A stretch of DNA of 26,728 bases from CAIOSQ01 sp044359885 (GTDB lineage Bacteria > Pseudomonadota > Alphaproteobacteria > CACIAM-22H2), in contig JBIKLI010000018.1 of assembly GCA_044359885.1 (NCBI GenBank), positions 1 to 26,728 on the forward strand. Reading direction: 5' to 3'. How positions within the stretch are numbered: position 1 is the stretch's first letter; each line of letters begins with the position of its first letter. Below, in pieces: positions 1 to 7,490 of this stretch. Under the pieces are notes generated by a model that was not told the DNA's origin, made no database searches, and was given only the letters and a program-made list of their open reading frames with translations. The translations under genes and the position numbers were made by a program.

Positions 1-38
1 GGGCTGGTGATGCCCGCTGCCTTTGATTGGAGAAGAAG

Positions 39-587
39 ATGGAAGAACGCAAGGAACAGAAGGACACGATGCAGGCCGACCAGATCGTCCATGCCTTCGG
101 TCGTCAGGTGGCAGGCATAACGGTCGACGACGCGGCGGGCCTGGGCGACCTGAAGAACGTCGCTCACGTCTATGCGTTCGCTTTCAGGGGCCAGTACTAC
201 CGGCTTGCCTCGCCGACCCTGTTCTTCATGAAGAACAAGCCTTCGCCGATCGATCCCCTGTCCATCGCGGTCCTCGACCCGGACGCGATCAAGGAACTCA
301 AGGAGGCGGGGATGCGGTGCTGGACCGTCAACCTCGAAGAGAAGACTGTCCGGGCGGACATCCAGAAGGACAGCTTCAAGGAACTTCTGGTCTCGATGCA
401 TTCCGGGCTCGATATCGTCACCCGCGGCGGCTTCATCACTCGCAGCGGCGACATGATCGGACGCGGCGACATCGTGGGTCGCGGCGACGTGGTCGGACGC
501 GGGGACGTGGTCGGACGCGGCGACGTCGTCGGACGCGGAGACGTCGTCGGACGCGGCGATATCGTCGGACGGGGGCGTCTGCGCTAG
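39..587 (+). CDS. Unrecognised protein with C-terminal GRGDVV hexapeptide repeats
   Basis: A 182-residue protein that I do not recognise. The ATG at 39 is chosen because GGAG (29-32) lies 6 nt upstream; an in-frame TTG at 27 would place that motif inside the gene. Residues 1-130 are a mixed alpha/beta region without signal peptide or membrane segment (for example VYAFAFRGQYYRLASPTLFF at 45-64). Residues 141-176 are six consecutive hexapeptides GRGD[V/I]V, preceded by a degenerate copy (RSGDMI) and followed by GRGRLR. A strict six-residue period with small and beta-branched residues would suit a short beta-solenoid edge or stacking segment, but position five is Asp rather than the usual Ser/Thr/Ala/Val of hexapeptide transferases. 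Six RGD tripeptides result; with no export signal, an integrin-binding role is not supported. It lies 39 bp upstream of the DUF2817 gene on the same strand. Function unknown. Confidence 0.8.
   Translation: MEERKEQKDTMQADQIVHAFGRQVAGITVDDAAGLGDLKNVAHVYAFAFRGQYYRLASPTLFFMKNKPSPIDPLSIAVLDPDAIKELKEAGMRCWTVNLEEKTVRADIQKDSFKELLVSMHSGLDIVTRGGFITRSGDMIGRGDIVGRGDVVGRGDVVGRGDVVGRGDVVGRGDIVGRGRLR
459..566 (+). repeat. Six 18-bp in-frame tandem repeats encoding GRGD[V/I]V
   Basis: Six direct copies of an 18-bp unit (consensus GGACGCGGCGACGTCGTC) start at 459, 477, 495, 513, 531 and 549. A diverged copy precedes them (441-458) and a partial one follows (567-578). Copies differ at only a few, mostly third, codon positions. 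The unit is a multiple of three, so slippage would change repeat number without breaking the reading frame. Confidence 0.95.
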
Positions 588-626
588 ATCCCGTTACAGG
601 CGAGGGCGTCCAGCGAGGAGGAAGCG

Positions 627-1751
627 ATGAAATCGCCGGCAATGGGAAGCGTCGCTTCTTTCTTTTCGGGCAGCTACGCCGAGGCGCGCGAGAAGTTCCT
701 CGCCGCGGTCGATGCCGGGGGCGCGCGTCTTCTGGAGAGCTGCGCGCATCCGCTGACCGGACCCGACGGCGGGGCGTTGTTCGCTGATCTGGCGCGGATC
801 GGACCGGGCGACGCGCGCAAGGCGCTGCTGCTGATCTCCGCGACCCATGGAATCGAGGGCTATTGCGGCTCGGGCTGTCAGGTCGGGTGGCTCGCGAAGA
901 AGCATTACTGGCGCGACGGCGCGCCCGACGTGGCGGTCTATCTGCTGCACGCGGTCAATCCCCATGGCTTCGCCTGGGGCCGGCGCGTGACCGAGGAGAA
1001 TGTCGACCTCAACCGCAACTTCGTCGATTACGCCCAGCCCCTGCCGCGGAATCCCGATTACGAGGCGCTCGCCGGACACATCAATCCCGCCGTCTGGTCG
1101 CCCGAGGCGATCGCCGCCGCCGACCAGGCGATCGCGCGGCATTACGGGCTCCCCAACGCCGATTTCCTGCCGCGCGCCATCCATGGCGGGCAGTACGTCA
1201 ACGACAAGGGAACCTATTTCGGCGGCTTTGCGCCGACCTGGGCGCGGCGGAACTTCGAGGGCCTCGTGCGCCGGCATCTCGCGCATCTCGAGGAACTCTG
1301 CGTCATCGACTACCATACCGGCCTGGGGCCGCTCGGCCACGGCGACATGATCTACGGCAACTCGCCCGCCATGGGCCGGGCGCGCGACTGGTTCGACCAC
1401 GTGACGCCGACCGAGGAGGATCTGGAGATCGCGCGCAAGGCCTCGGGCGGCCATGTCGCGAATTCGATCCCAGGCACGCTGTCGCGCCATCTGCTGTCGC
1501 TGCTGCCGGACACGCGCCTGACCGCGGGCGGCATCGAATACGGGACCCACGACGTGCGCTCGGTGCTGAAGTCGATTCGCGCCGACAACTGGCTCTGGAC
1601 CCATGGCGATCCGCATTCGCCGCAGGGCCTCGAGATGCGCGCCTTCATGCGCGAGATGTTCTACCCCGCCCTGCCGGAGTGGAAGATCATGGTCTTCTCG
1701 CGCTCGAACGACGTCGTCCGCCAGGCCCTCGACGGCCTCGCCCGCGCCTGA
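627..1751 (+). CDS. DUF2817 family M14-like zinc metallopeptidase
   Basis: A 374-residue protein of the DUF2817 family, which is related to M14 carboxypeptidases/deacylases. The zinc-ligand pair HxxE is visible as THGIEG (H74, E77). The third ligand is probably H230 in IDYHTG, and the general base E304 in GGIEYGT. The M14-like NVDLNRNF motif (125-132) supplies substrate-contacting Asn/Arg. No signal peptide is evident, so a cytoplasmic peptidase or amidohydrolase is likely; the substrate is unknown. The ATG at 627 has a purine-rich Shine-Dalgarno (GAGGAGGAAG, 615-624) directly upstream. The phytanoyl-CoA dioxygenase-like gene begins 10 bp after the stop, so the two are probably co-transcribed. 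Confidence 0.9.
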   Translation: MKSPAMGSVASFFSGSYAEAREKFLAAVDAGGARLLESCAHPLTGPDGGALFADLARIGPGDARKALLLISATHGIEGYCGSGCQVGWLAKKHYWRDGAPDVAVYLLHAVNPHGFAWGRRVTEENVDLNRNFVDYAQPLPRNPDYEALAGHINPAVWSPEAIAAADQAIARHYGLPNADFLPRAIHGGQYVNDKGTYFGGFAPTWARRNFEGLVRRHLAHLEELCVIDYHTGLGPLGHGDMIYGNSPAMGRARDWFDHVTPTEEDLEIARKASGGHVANSIPGTLSRHLLSLLPDTRLTAGGIEYGTHDVRSVLKSIRADNWLWTHGDPHSPQGLEMRAFMREMFYPALPEWKIMVFSRSNDVVRQALDGLARA

Positions 1752-1761
1752 GCCGGCCGCC

Positions 1762-2784
1762 ATGCGTCCCTTTCGCGATTCGACCCCGATCCTCGCCGAC
1801 ACCGATGCCATCCGCGCGCGCCTCGCCGCGGACGGATATCTGTTCCTGCGCGGGTTGCTGCCGCGCGCGGCCGTGACGGATCTTCGCGCGCAGACCCTTG
1901 CCGCGGCCGCCGCGGGCGGCTGGCTCGCGCCGGGCCATCCGGTCGAGGCGGCGATCGCCGACCCCGCCGCCGCCTGCGTCGACCCGGAACCGTCCTATCT
2001 CGCCGTCCTCGCCGCGATCTATCGCCTGGAGGCGCTGCACGCGCTGCAGCATCATCCCGCGCTTCTCGGCTTCTTCGAGCGGCTGTTCGGCGAGGCCGTG
2101 CTGCCGCGGCCGCGGCTGATCCCGCGCTGCTTCTTTCCGCAGCAGCCCACGCATGTCACGGCGCCGCACCAGGACTATCCCTATGTCCAGGGAACGACGG
2201 AGGTCTACACGCTGTGGACGCCGCTGGGCGACTGCCCGGCGGAAATGGGCGCGCTGCAGGTCGCCGAGGGGTCGCACCGCAACGGCGTGCTCGATTTCCG
2301 GATATCGCAGCACCCGGCCACCGCGCTCGAAGTCGCCGATCCGCTCGAGGGTGCCTGGGTGGGCGGCGATTTCGCCGCGGGCGACGTCGTGCTGTTCCAC
2401 AGCCTGACGGTCCATCGCGGCGCGCCCAACCTGTCGCGGCAGCTGCGCCAGTCGGTCGATTTCCGATACCAGCGCGCCAGCGATCCGATCACCCCGGCGA
2501 GCTGCGAGCCGTTCGTGACCGCGCTCGGCTGGGAGGAGATCTATCGCGACTGGCGGTCCGATGCGCTGAAATACTACTGGCGCCGGCCGTCGACGCGGCA
2601 TGTGCCCTACGACATGGTCTATTTCGAGCGCCGCGACGCGCGTGCCTTCGCCCTCGCCGAATCCGGCGATCCGGCCGCGCGCTTCGTCCTGCTGCGCATC
2701 ACCCAGAACGATCCCGACCCCGCCAAGCGCGCCCGCGCGCAGGACCTGCTCGACCGTCTGCAGGTCGCCGCCATCGCGCCATGA
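1762..2784 (+). CDS. Phytanoyl-CoA dioxygenase (PhyH) family protein
   Basis: A 340-residue Fe(II)/2-oxoglutarate-dependent oxygenase of the PhyH family. The metal-binding HxD is seen in APHQDYPYV (H136, D138). The distal His is probably H218 in LTVHRGAPN within the segment after GDVVLFHS, and an Arg for 2-oxoglutarate follows (R229 or R235 in RQSVDFRYQR). The N-terminal LAADGYLFLRGLLP (21-34) is the typical opening of PhyH proteins. Such enzymes hydroxylate small lipids, amino acids or natural products; the substrate cannot be named. The reading frame stays open further upstream into the peptidase gene, but ATG 1762 matches the family's usual N-terminus and leaves a 10-bp gap. There is no strong Shine-Dalgarno, so it may depend on translation of the upstream gene. 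Confidence 0.9.
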   Translation: MRPFRDSTPILADTDAIRARLAADGYLFLRGLLPRAAVTDLRAQTLAAAAAGGWLAPGHPVEAAIADPAAACVDPEPSYLAVLAAIYRLEALHALQHHPALLGFFERLFGEAVLPRPRLIPRCFFPQQPTHVTAPHQDYPYVQGTTEVYTLWTPLGDCPAEMGALQVAEGSHRNGVLDFRISQHPATALEVADPLEGAWVGGDFAAGDVVLFHSLTVHRGAPNLSRQLRQSVDFRYQRASDPITPASCEPFVTALGWEEIYRDWRSDALKYYWRRPSTRHVPYDMVYFERRDARAFALAESGDPAARFVLLRITQNDPDPAKRARAQDLLDRLQVAAIAP

Positions 2785-2789
2785 CGAGG

Positions 2790-2828
2790 CCGGCGGCGGC
2801 GGCGACGGCAGCTCAGCGCAGCCGCCGG
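2790..2828. terminator. Weak GC-rich inverted repeat between convergent genes
   Basis: CCGGCGGC (2790-2797) can pair with GCCGCCGG (2821-2828) across a 23-nt loop. It sits where the PhyH gene (ending 2784) meets the MFS gene (ending 2813). There is no T-tract and the right arm lies inside the MFS gene, so a termination role is only a guess from position. Confidence 0.2.
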
Positions 2829-4015
2829 TAGGCCCAGAGCGAGACGCCCGCCAGCGCGAACCCCGCGAGGGCCAGACAAGTCTCGACGCCCAGCAACGCG
2901 AACAGGCCGGGCGCCGCCAGGGCGGCGACGCACATCGACGACCAGCCGATCATCATCCTGGCGCGCGCCAGCGCCGCGACCACCGAGGGCGGGCCGGAGG
3001 ACTGGATCAGGTTCGCCTGGCGCAGGTCGTGCCCGACCGCGCCGACGCCGCACACGAACATCGCGGCGATCATCAGCGGCATGAAGAGGTGATCGGCGGC
3101 GAACAGGCCGGTCAGCGCGGTCATGATCCCGCCGAGCCCGAAGGCGCCCTGGCCGGCGCAGACCGCGCGGACCGAGGGCGAGGTCGACCCCGAGCCGACG
3201 ACGTTGCCGACGCCATAGGCGGCCAGCAGCAGGCCGTAGCCGCCCGCGGGCGGCACGCCCAGCCAGGTGAGGCCGCGTTCATGCACGATCAGCGCCGGCC
3301 CCAGGCTGATGCACAGCGCCCAGGCGACGAAGGAGAAGGTGGTCGTGACCATGAAGACGCGCAGTTCCCGATGCGCCGCCATCGCGCGCAGGCCGGCGAG
3401 CATGCCGCGGACCGGCGCACCGGACCGCGGCTCCGGCTGGGGACTGGGCGGCAACGCGGCCAGCAGCAGCGCCGACGCCAGGATCAGCCCGGCGTTGAGG
3501 CCGAACAGCATCAGCACCGGCATGAAGATGGTCAGCAATCCGGGCGCCCCGCGGCCCAGAAGCCGCGCCAGACGCAGCGAGGCGTAGATCAGCGCGGTCG
3601 CCGCCTCGCGCCGGTCGCGATCGGCCGCCAGCGCCGACATGCGCGCCTGCATCGCCGGTTCGGCCTGGGCCTGGGCCAGCGCCAGCCCGACCGCGGCGAC
3701 CGCCAGGCCGGCCAGTGGCGAACCCAGCGCCCAGGCGGCGAGCAGCGGGCACAGGCCGACGATTCCGCGGAACAGGAAGGCACCGATCAGCACCGCGCGC
3801 GGATCGCGCTCGTCGAGAAGCCGCCCGCCGAGCGCGGCACCGAGCAGCACCGCGCCGTATTGCAGCGACTGCATGTAGGACGCCGCGTCGCCGAGCAGTT
3901 CGACGGACATCCAGACCAGCGCGAAGTTCCCGATCTGGGCGCCGAACTCGACCAGCATCAGCGCGCCCCACAGTGCCGCCGTCGGCCTGTGCGACAAGGG
4001 TGCGAAAAACCCCAA
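2813..4015 (-). CDS. MFS transporter
   Basis: About 400 residues, almost entirely hydrophobic segments broken by short basic loops: a polytopic inner-membrane protein with roughly 11-12 helices. Helix 1 is around ALWGALMLVEFGAQIGNFAL; the loop LDERDPRAVL between helices 2 and 3 resembles the MFS inter-helix motif A position. A long charged loop follows helix 6 (PSPQPEPRSGAPVRG), as usual between the two six-helix halves. The start is uncertain: TTG at 4015 has GGAG 7 nt upstream and gives a compact N-terminus, while ATG at 4096 would add 27 basic residues and overlap the phosphatase gene. It follows the CobC-like gene by 40 bp on the same strand. Substrate unknown; transport of a corrinoid or a drug-type efflux are both possible. 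Confidence 0.85.
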   Translation of the reverse strand: MGFFAPLSHRPTAALWGALMLVEFGAQIGNFALVWMSVELLGDAASYMQSLQYGAVLLGAALGGRLLDERDPRAVLIGAFLFRGIVGLCPLLAAWALGSPLAGLAVAAVGLALAQAQAEPAMQARMSALAADRDRREAATALIYASLRLARLLGRGAPGLLTIFMPVLMLFGLNAGLILASALLLAALPPSPQPEPRSGAPVRGMLAGLRAMAAHRELRVFMVTTTFSFVAWALCISLGPALIVHERGLTWLGVPPAGGYGLLLAAYGVGNVVGSGSTSPSVRAVCAGQGAFGLGGIMTALTGLFAADHLFMPLMIAAMFVCGVGAVGHDLRQANLIQSSGPPSVVAALARARMMIGWSSMCVAALAAPGLFALLGVETCLALAGFALAGVSLWAYRRLR

Positions 4016-4055
4016 GACGACGCTCCGGCGACCGGTCAGGAAAGGACGCGGCCGG

Positions 4056-4700
4056 TCACGGCGCCGGCCAGTTGACCAGCCCGACGCGCCAGTCATGCCC
4101 CTTGCCGGGTCCGTCGACATGGTCGATGCGCGACAGCGACAGCGTGTCGACGCTGAGCGACAGGGCCGATTCCGGCGCGATCGCGAGCGCATGGGCGATG
4201 GCGGCGCGGATCGTGCCGCCGTGAGAGACCAGGACGATGTCGCGGCCACGATGGCGGGCCGTGAGCGTGGCCAGTGCACCCGAAACGCGCGCCACGACCA
4301 TGGCGAAGCTTTCGCCGCCCGGCGGCGTCTCCACCGCAGGCGCCAGCCAGAACCGATGCGCGCGCTCGTTCTGGCCGAAGGCGCCGATCTCGCGATAGGT
4401 CCGCCCCTGCCACTCGCCGAAGCTCTGTTCGATGAAGCCGGGCTCGACGACGGGATGCGGCGGCGCCGGCCGCCCTGCGGCGCGGATCTGCTCGGCCAGC
4501 GCCTGGGCGGTCCGCTGGGTGCGCGACAGCGGGGTCGTCAACCACAGCGCGTCGTCGGGAATGCGTGCCGCCAGTCCCTTCAGCGAGGCCGTGTCGGAAA
4601 CGTCGCACTCGACGTCCATCTGGCCGTAGACGCGGCCATGGGTGCCGACGACGGGGGCGTGGCGGACGAGCCACCAGCGGGTGACGACGATATCGGTCAT
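4056..4700 (-). CDS. cobC: Histidine phosphatase, probable alpha-ribazole phosphatase CobC
   Basis: A 214-residue protein of the histidine phosphatase (phosphoglycerate mutase-like) superfamily. The catalytic RHA motif is WLVRHAPV (R13, H14), the acid/base segment is FIEQSFGEWQG (E91) and the second His is in VLVSHGGT (H160). In CobC, this family removes phosphate from alpha-ribazole-5'-phosphate (or adenosylcobalamin-5'-phosphate) at the end of nucleotide-loop assembly. The fold alone does not set the substrate; the assignment rests on cobS 25 bp upstream and cobT just beyond. ATG 4700 is chosen over ATG 4748 because GAGGA lies a few bases before it and the family motif begins about ten residues in. 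Cytoplasmic. Confidence 0.82.
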   Translation of the reverse strand: MTDIVVTRWWLVRHAPVVGTHGRVYGQMDVECDVSDTASLKGLAARIPDDALWLTTPLSRTQRTAQALAEQIRAAGRPAPPHPVVEPGFIEQSFGEWQGRTYREIGAFGQNERAHRFWLAPAVETPPGGESFAMVVARVSGALATLTARHRGRDIVLVSHGGTIRAAIAHALAIAPESALSLSVDTLSLSRIDHVDGPGKGHDWRVGLVNWPAP

Positions 4701-4725
4701 GCAGTCCTCGGTGGTCGGGTCCGGA

Positions 4726-5568
4726 TCAGGGGTCGGCGATGAAGACAAGCAGGAAGCCGATCTCGGCGCATTGCTGGACCGCGCCGAGCACGTCGCCGGT
4801 CTGGCCGCCCAGCCGACGGCGCGCGAACAGCGCGGGCAGCGCCGCTCCCGCCGCGCAGCCCGCGATCACCAGCAGGATGGTCAACGGCTGCAGGACCGGC
4901 GCCAGCGCCAGTGCCGTCATGAGGATCCCGATGGCGACGCTGTCCGCGGCCCGGCTGCGATGCGGCGTCCCGGCCGCGGCCGACACGCCGTCGGGTCGCG
5001 CGGGCGGCAGCAGGTACATCACCGGCACCATCGCGGTCCGCGACGCGATCGCCGCGCCGATCAGCGCGCAGGCGGCGTCGAGGACGACGCCGGTATAGCT
5101 GATCGCGCTCGCGCGCAGCCCGACCGTCAGCACCAGCGCCAGCGCGCCATGCGCGCCGATCCGGGGATCGCGCATGATCGCGAGGCAGCGCTCGCGCGTG
5201 CGGCCGCCGCTCAGCCCGTCGACCGTGTCCGCGAGACCGTCCTCGTGCAGCCCGCCCGAAACGACGGCCGCGACCGCCAGCGCGACCAGCGCAGCGATGG
5301 TCGAGGCCAGTCCCGCCATGTCGGCGAGAGTGAAGGCGGCGGCAGCGATCGCGCCGACGACCAGCCCGGCGAGGGGAAAGGCGCGCACCGCGTGCGAGAC
5401 GCCGAAACGCAGGTCTGCCGGCGTCAGCCGAACCGGCAGCACGGTGAGGAAGACCAGCGCGATCCGCACTTCTCCCAGCCAGTTCCATGGCCGGCCCGGC
5501 AAGGGCGCGTCGATGTCCTGGATCGGCGGTTCGGGGGTCGGCGGCGGGGCCTGCGGATCGTCTGGCAT
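4726..5568 (-). CDS. cobS: Adenosylcobinamide-GDP ribazoletransferase CobS
   Basis: A 280-residue integral membrane enzyme joining adenosylcobinamide-GDP to alpha-ribazole (or its phosphate) in cobalamin synthesis. The family signature GGLHEDGLADTVDGLSGG is at 105-122, with Asp residues for the metal-bound GDP group. LTVLPV near 42-46 is the usual CobS opening, and several hydrophobic helices follow (about 62-104 and 195-265). A Pro-rich N-terminal 25 residues precedes the conserved part. The start is uncertain: ATG 5568 is used; a GTG at 5625 would add 19 residues. It is first in a cobS-cobC-MFS minus-strand operon and divergent from cobT. Confidence 0.92.
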   Translation of the reverse strand: MPDDPQAPPPTPEPPIQDIDAPLPGRPWNWLGEVRIALVFLTVLPVRLTPADLRFGVSHAVRAFPLAGLVVGAIAAAAFTLADMAGLASTIAALVALAVAAVVSGGLHEDGLADTVDGLSGGRTRERCLAIMRDPRIGAHGALALVLTVGLRASAISYTGVVLDAACALIGAAIASRTAMVPVMYLLPPARPDGVSAAAGTPHRSRAADSVAIGILMTALALAPVLQPLTILLVIAGCAAGAALPALFARRRLGGQTGDVLGAVQQCAEIGFLLVFIADP

Positions 5569-5592
5569 CTGCCGGGTCGCGGGGGGCTGGAA

Positions 5593-5609
5593 GCGTGTAT
5601 AAGCCACGC
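5593..5609. promoter_or_regulatory. Divergent cobS/cobT control region with small inverted repeat
   Basis: The 89-bp gap between the cobS and cobT starts contains GCGTG-TATAAGC-CACGC, a 5-bp inverted repeat around an AT-rich heptamer. TATAAG (5598-5603) could serve as a -10 element for cobT on the plus strand, and TTATAC for cobS on the minus strand. No convincing -35 is seen. The gap is too short for a complete cobalamin riboswitch, and no B12-box-like sequence was noticed. Operator and promoter roles are inferred from position. Confidence 0.25.
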
Positions 5610-5657
5610 CAGCGATTCGCTCCACCGCGCGCCGATCAACAAAGATTACGTCCTGTC

Positions 5658-6683
5658 ATGACCCCCGAAACGCCACCCGCAGCCTCGCTCGCCGAAATCC
5701 GCGGCATCCTCGCCGGGCTTCCCGGCCCGTCGGCCGACGCCCGCGCGGCCGCGGCGGCGCGCGAGGCGACGCTGACCAAGCCGCCGGGCGCGCTGGGGCG
5801 GCTGGAGGAGATCAGCGCCTGGATGGCGTCCTGGCAGGACCGTCACCCGCCGACGCTCCGGCGCCCGCGCGTCGCCGTCTTCGCCGGCAACCACGGCGTC
5901 GCCGCGCGCGGCGTCTCCGCCTATCCCGCCGCGGTCACCGCCCAGATGGTGCGGAACTTCGTCGCCGGCGGCGGCGCGGTGAACCAGATCTGCCGCAGCG
6001 TGGACGCGGACCTGCGGGTCTACGAATTGTCGCTCGACGTCCCGACCGCCGATTTCACCGTCGCGCCGGCGATGGGCGACGAGGACTGCGCGCGGGCCAT
6101 GGCCTACGGGATGATGGCGGTCGAGCCCGGCGTCGACCTGATTGCGCTCGGCGAGATGGGGATCGGCAACACCAGCGCCGCCGCCGCGCTGTGCCTGGCG
6201 CTGTTCGGCGGCACGGCCATGGACTGGACCGGCCCCGGCACGGGCGTCGACGGCACGCGCCTGGCGGCCAAGCGCGCGACGGTCGCCGCGGGTGCGGCGC
6301 TGCATGCGGGCGCCGGCGACGGGCTGGAGACGCTGCGCCGGCTTGGCGGCTTCGAATTCGCCGCGATCGCCGGCGCGATCGTCGCCGCGCGCGTCGCGCG
6401 CGTTCCGGTCCTGCTCGACGGCTTCACCGCCACGGCCGCCGCCGCGGCGCTGCATGCCGTCGATCCCGGGCTGCTCGGCCATTGCCAGGTCGCGCATCTG
6501 TCCGCCGAGCCTGCCCATGGCCGGCTCTGCGCGGCGCTGGGCAAGCGGCCGCTGCTCGACCTGGGGATGCGGCTGGGCGAGGCTTCGGGCGCGGCGCTGG
6601 CGATCGGGCTGGTCCGCGCCGCGATCGCCTGTCACACCGGCATGGCGAGCTTCGCGCAGGCGCGGGTCAGCGGCCCGGCCTGA
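5658..6683 (+). CDS. cobT: Nicotinate-nucleotide-dimethylbenzimidazole phosphoribosyltransferase CobT
   Basis: A 341-residue enzyme, close to the usual CobT length, making alpha-ribazole-5'-phosphate from nicotinate mononucleotide and dimethylbenzimidazole. Family motifs are intact: TKPPGALGRLEE (40-51), AGNHGVAARGVSAYP (76-90), GEMGIGNTSAAAA (165-177) and LDLGMRLGEASGAALA near 300-315, in which E308 corresponds to the catalytic glutamate (usual GEGTGA or GEGSGA becomes GEASGA). ATG 5658 gives the normal N-terminus although no good Shine-Dalgarno precedes it. It is divergent from cobS and ends 9 bp from the convergent ABC permease. Cytoplasmic; last steps of B12 synthesis. Confidence 0.95.
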   Translation: MTPETPPAASLAEIRGILAGLPGPSADARAAAAAREATLTKPPGALGRLEEISAWMASWQDRHPPTLRRPRVAVFAGNHGVAARGVSAYPAAVTAQMVRNFVAGGGAVNQICRSVDADLRVYELSLDVPTADFTVAPAMGDEDCARAMAYGMMAVEPGVDLIALGEMGIGNTSAAAALCLALFGGTAMDWTGPGTGVDGTRLAAKRATVAAGAALHAGAGDGLETLRRLGGFEFAAIAGAIVAARVARVPVLLDGFTATAAAAALHAVDPGLLGHCQVAHLSAEPAHGRLCAALGKRPLLDLGMRLGEASGAALAIGLVRAAIACHTGMASFAQARVSGPA

Positions 6684-6692
6684 GCGTCCGGC

Positions 6693-7490
6693 TCACTCGC
6701 CGCTCGCCAGCAGCGTGCCGCGCTCGCGCGCGCGCCGGAAGGCCCATAGGAAGATCGCGTAGCCGAGCGCGATGTAGACGAGGTCCAGGATCAGCGCGCC
6801 GCCCAGCAGTCGCCAGTCCAGCGCGCCGCCGATCATCACCGCGCGCATGCCCTCGAAGATGTAGGTCGTGGGCAGCGACCAGGCCAAGGGCTGCAGCCAG
6901 TCCGGCAGCGTCGAGATCGGGTAGTAGACGCCGCTGAACGGCGCCAGGACGAAGATCGAGGCCCAGGCATAGGTCTCCGCCGCCAGACCAAAGCGCACCA
7001 GGAGCCCGCACAGCGCGAGTCCGATCGCCCAGCCGAACACCAGCAGCAGGGTCCAGAAGGCCAGCAGCGGCAAGCCGAGCGAAAAGATCGAGTAGCCGAA
7101 GAGCGGGATCGCCAGCAGCGCCGCCGGCACGACGCCGACCAGCGAGCGGACGATCGACAGGCTGGTCAGGGCGGTGGCGAATTCCCAGGGCCGCAGCGGG
7201 CTGACGAAGAGGTTGGCGAAGTTGCGCGACCACATCTCCTCCAGCATCGACAGCGTCATGCCGAACTGGCCGCGCACCAGCACGTCCCAGAGCAGCACCG
7301 CGCCGATGAAGACGCCGCCCGCCTGGGCGACCCAGGACGACTTGCCGGCCAGGAACTCGGTCATGAACCCCCAGATCGTGACCTGCAGGACGGGCCAGTA
7401 GAGAAGGTCGAAGAGCCGCGTCCAGGAGCCGCGCCAGAGATAGAGATGCCGCAGCAGGATGGCGCCCACGCGGCCGGCCGATCCGGTCAT
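6693..7490 (-). CDS. ABC-2 type exporter permease
   Basis: A 265-residue permease with about six hydrophobic segments in the ABC-2 arrangement. A basic N-terminal stretch (LLRHLYLWRGSWTRLFDLLY) leads into helix 1, and the conserved loop WSRNFANLFVSPLRPWEF follows helix 2. The last third has PFSGVYYPISTLPDWLQPLAW, the typical ABC-2 motif where a Pro-rich loop precedes the final helices. It overlaps its ATPase gene by 4 bp (ATGA), so the two subunits are translationally coupled. Substrate unknown; the family includes polysaccharide, drug and lipid exporters, and this one lacks obvious features of capsule permeases. Confidence 0.9.
   Translation of the reverse strand: MTGSAGRVGAILLRHLYLWRGSWTRLFDLLYWPVLQVTIWGFMTEFLAGKSSWVAQAGGVFIGAVLLWDVLVRGQFGMTLSMLEEMWSRNFANLFVSPLRPWEFATALTSLSIVRSLVGVVPAALLAIPLFGYSIFSLGLPLLAFWTLLLVFGWAIGLALCGLLVRFGLAAETYAWASIFVLAPFSGVYYPISTLPDWLQPLAWSLPTTYIFEGMRAVMIGGALDWRLLGGALILDLVYIALGYAIFLWAFRRARERGTLLASGE

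Noticed and set aside
459..566. CRISPR array or integrin-binding RGD adhesin
   Set aside because: The 18-bp units have no spacers and are coding; the protein has no signal peptide or membrane anchor to present RGD outside the cell.
594..1811. Long antisense open frame opposite the DUF2817 gene
   Set aside because: Arg/Gly/Ala-rich product with no family motif; the forward frame has clear catalytic residues. Typical of GC-rich DNA.
5569..5657. Cobalamin riboswitch upstream of cobT or cobS
   Set aside because: The divergent gap is only 89 bp and no B12-box-like sequence was seen.
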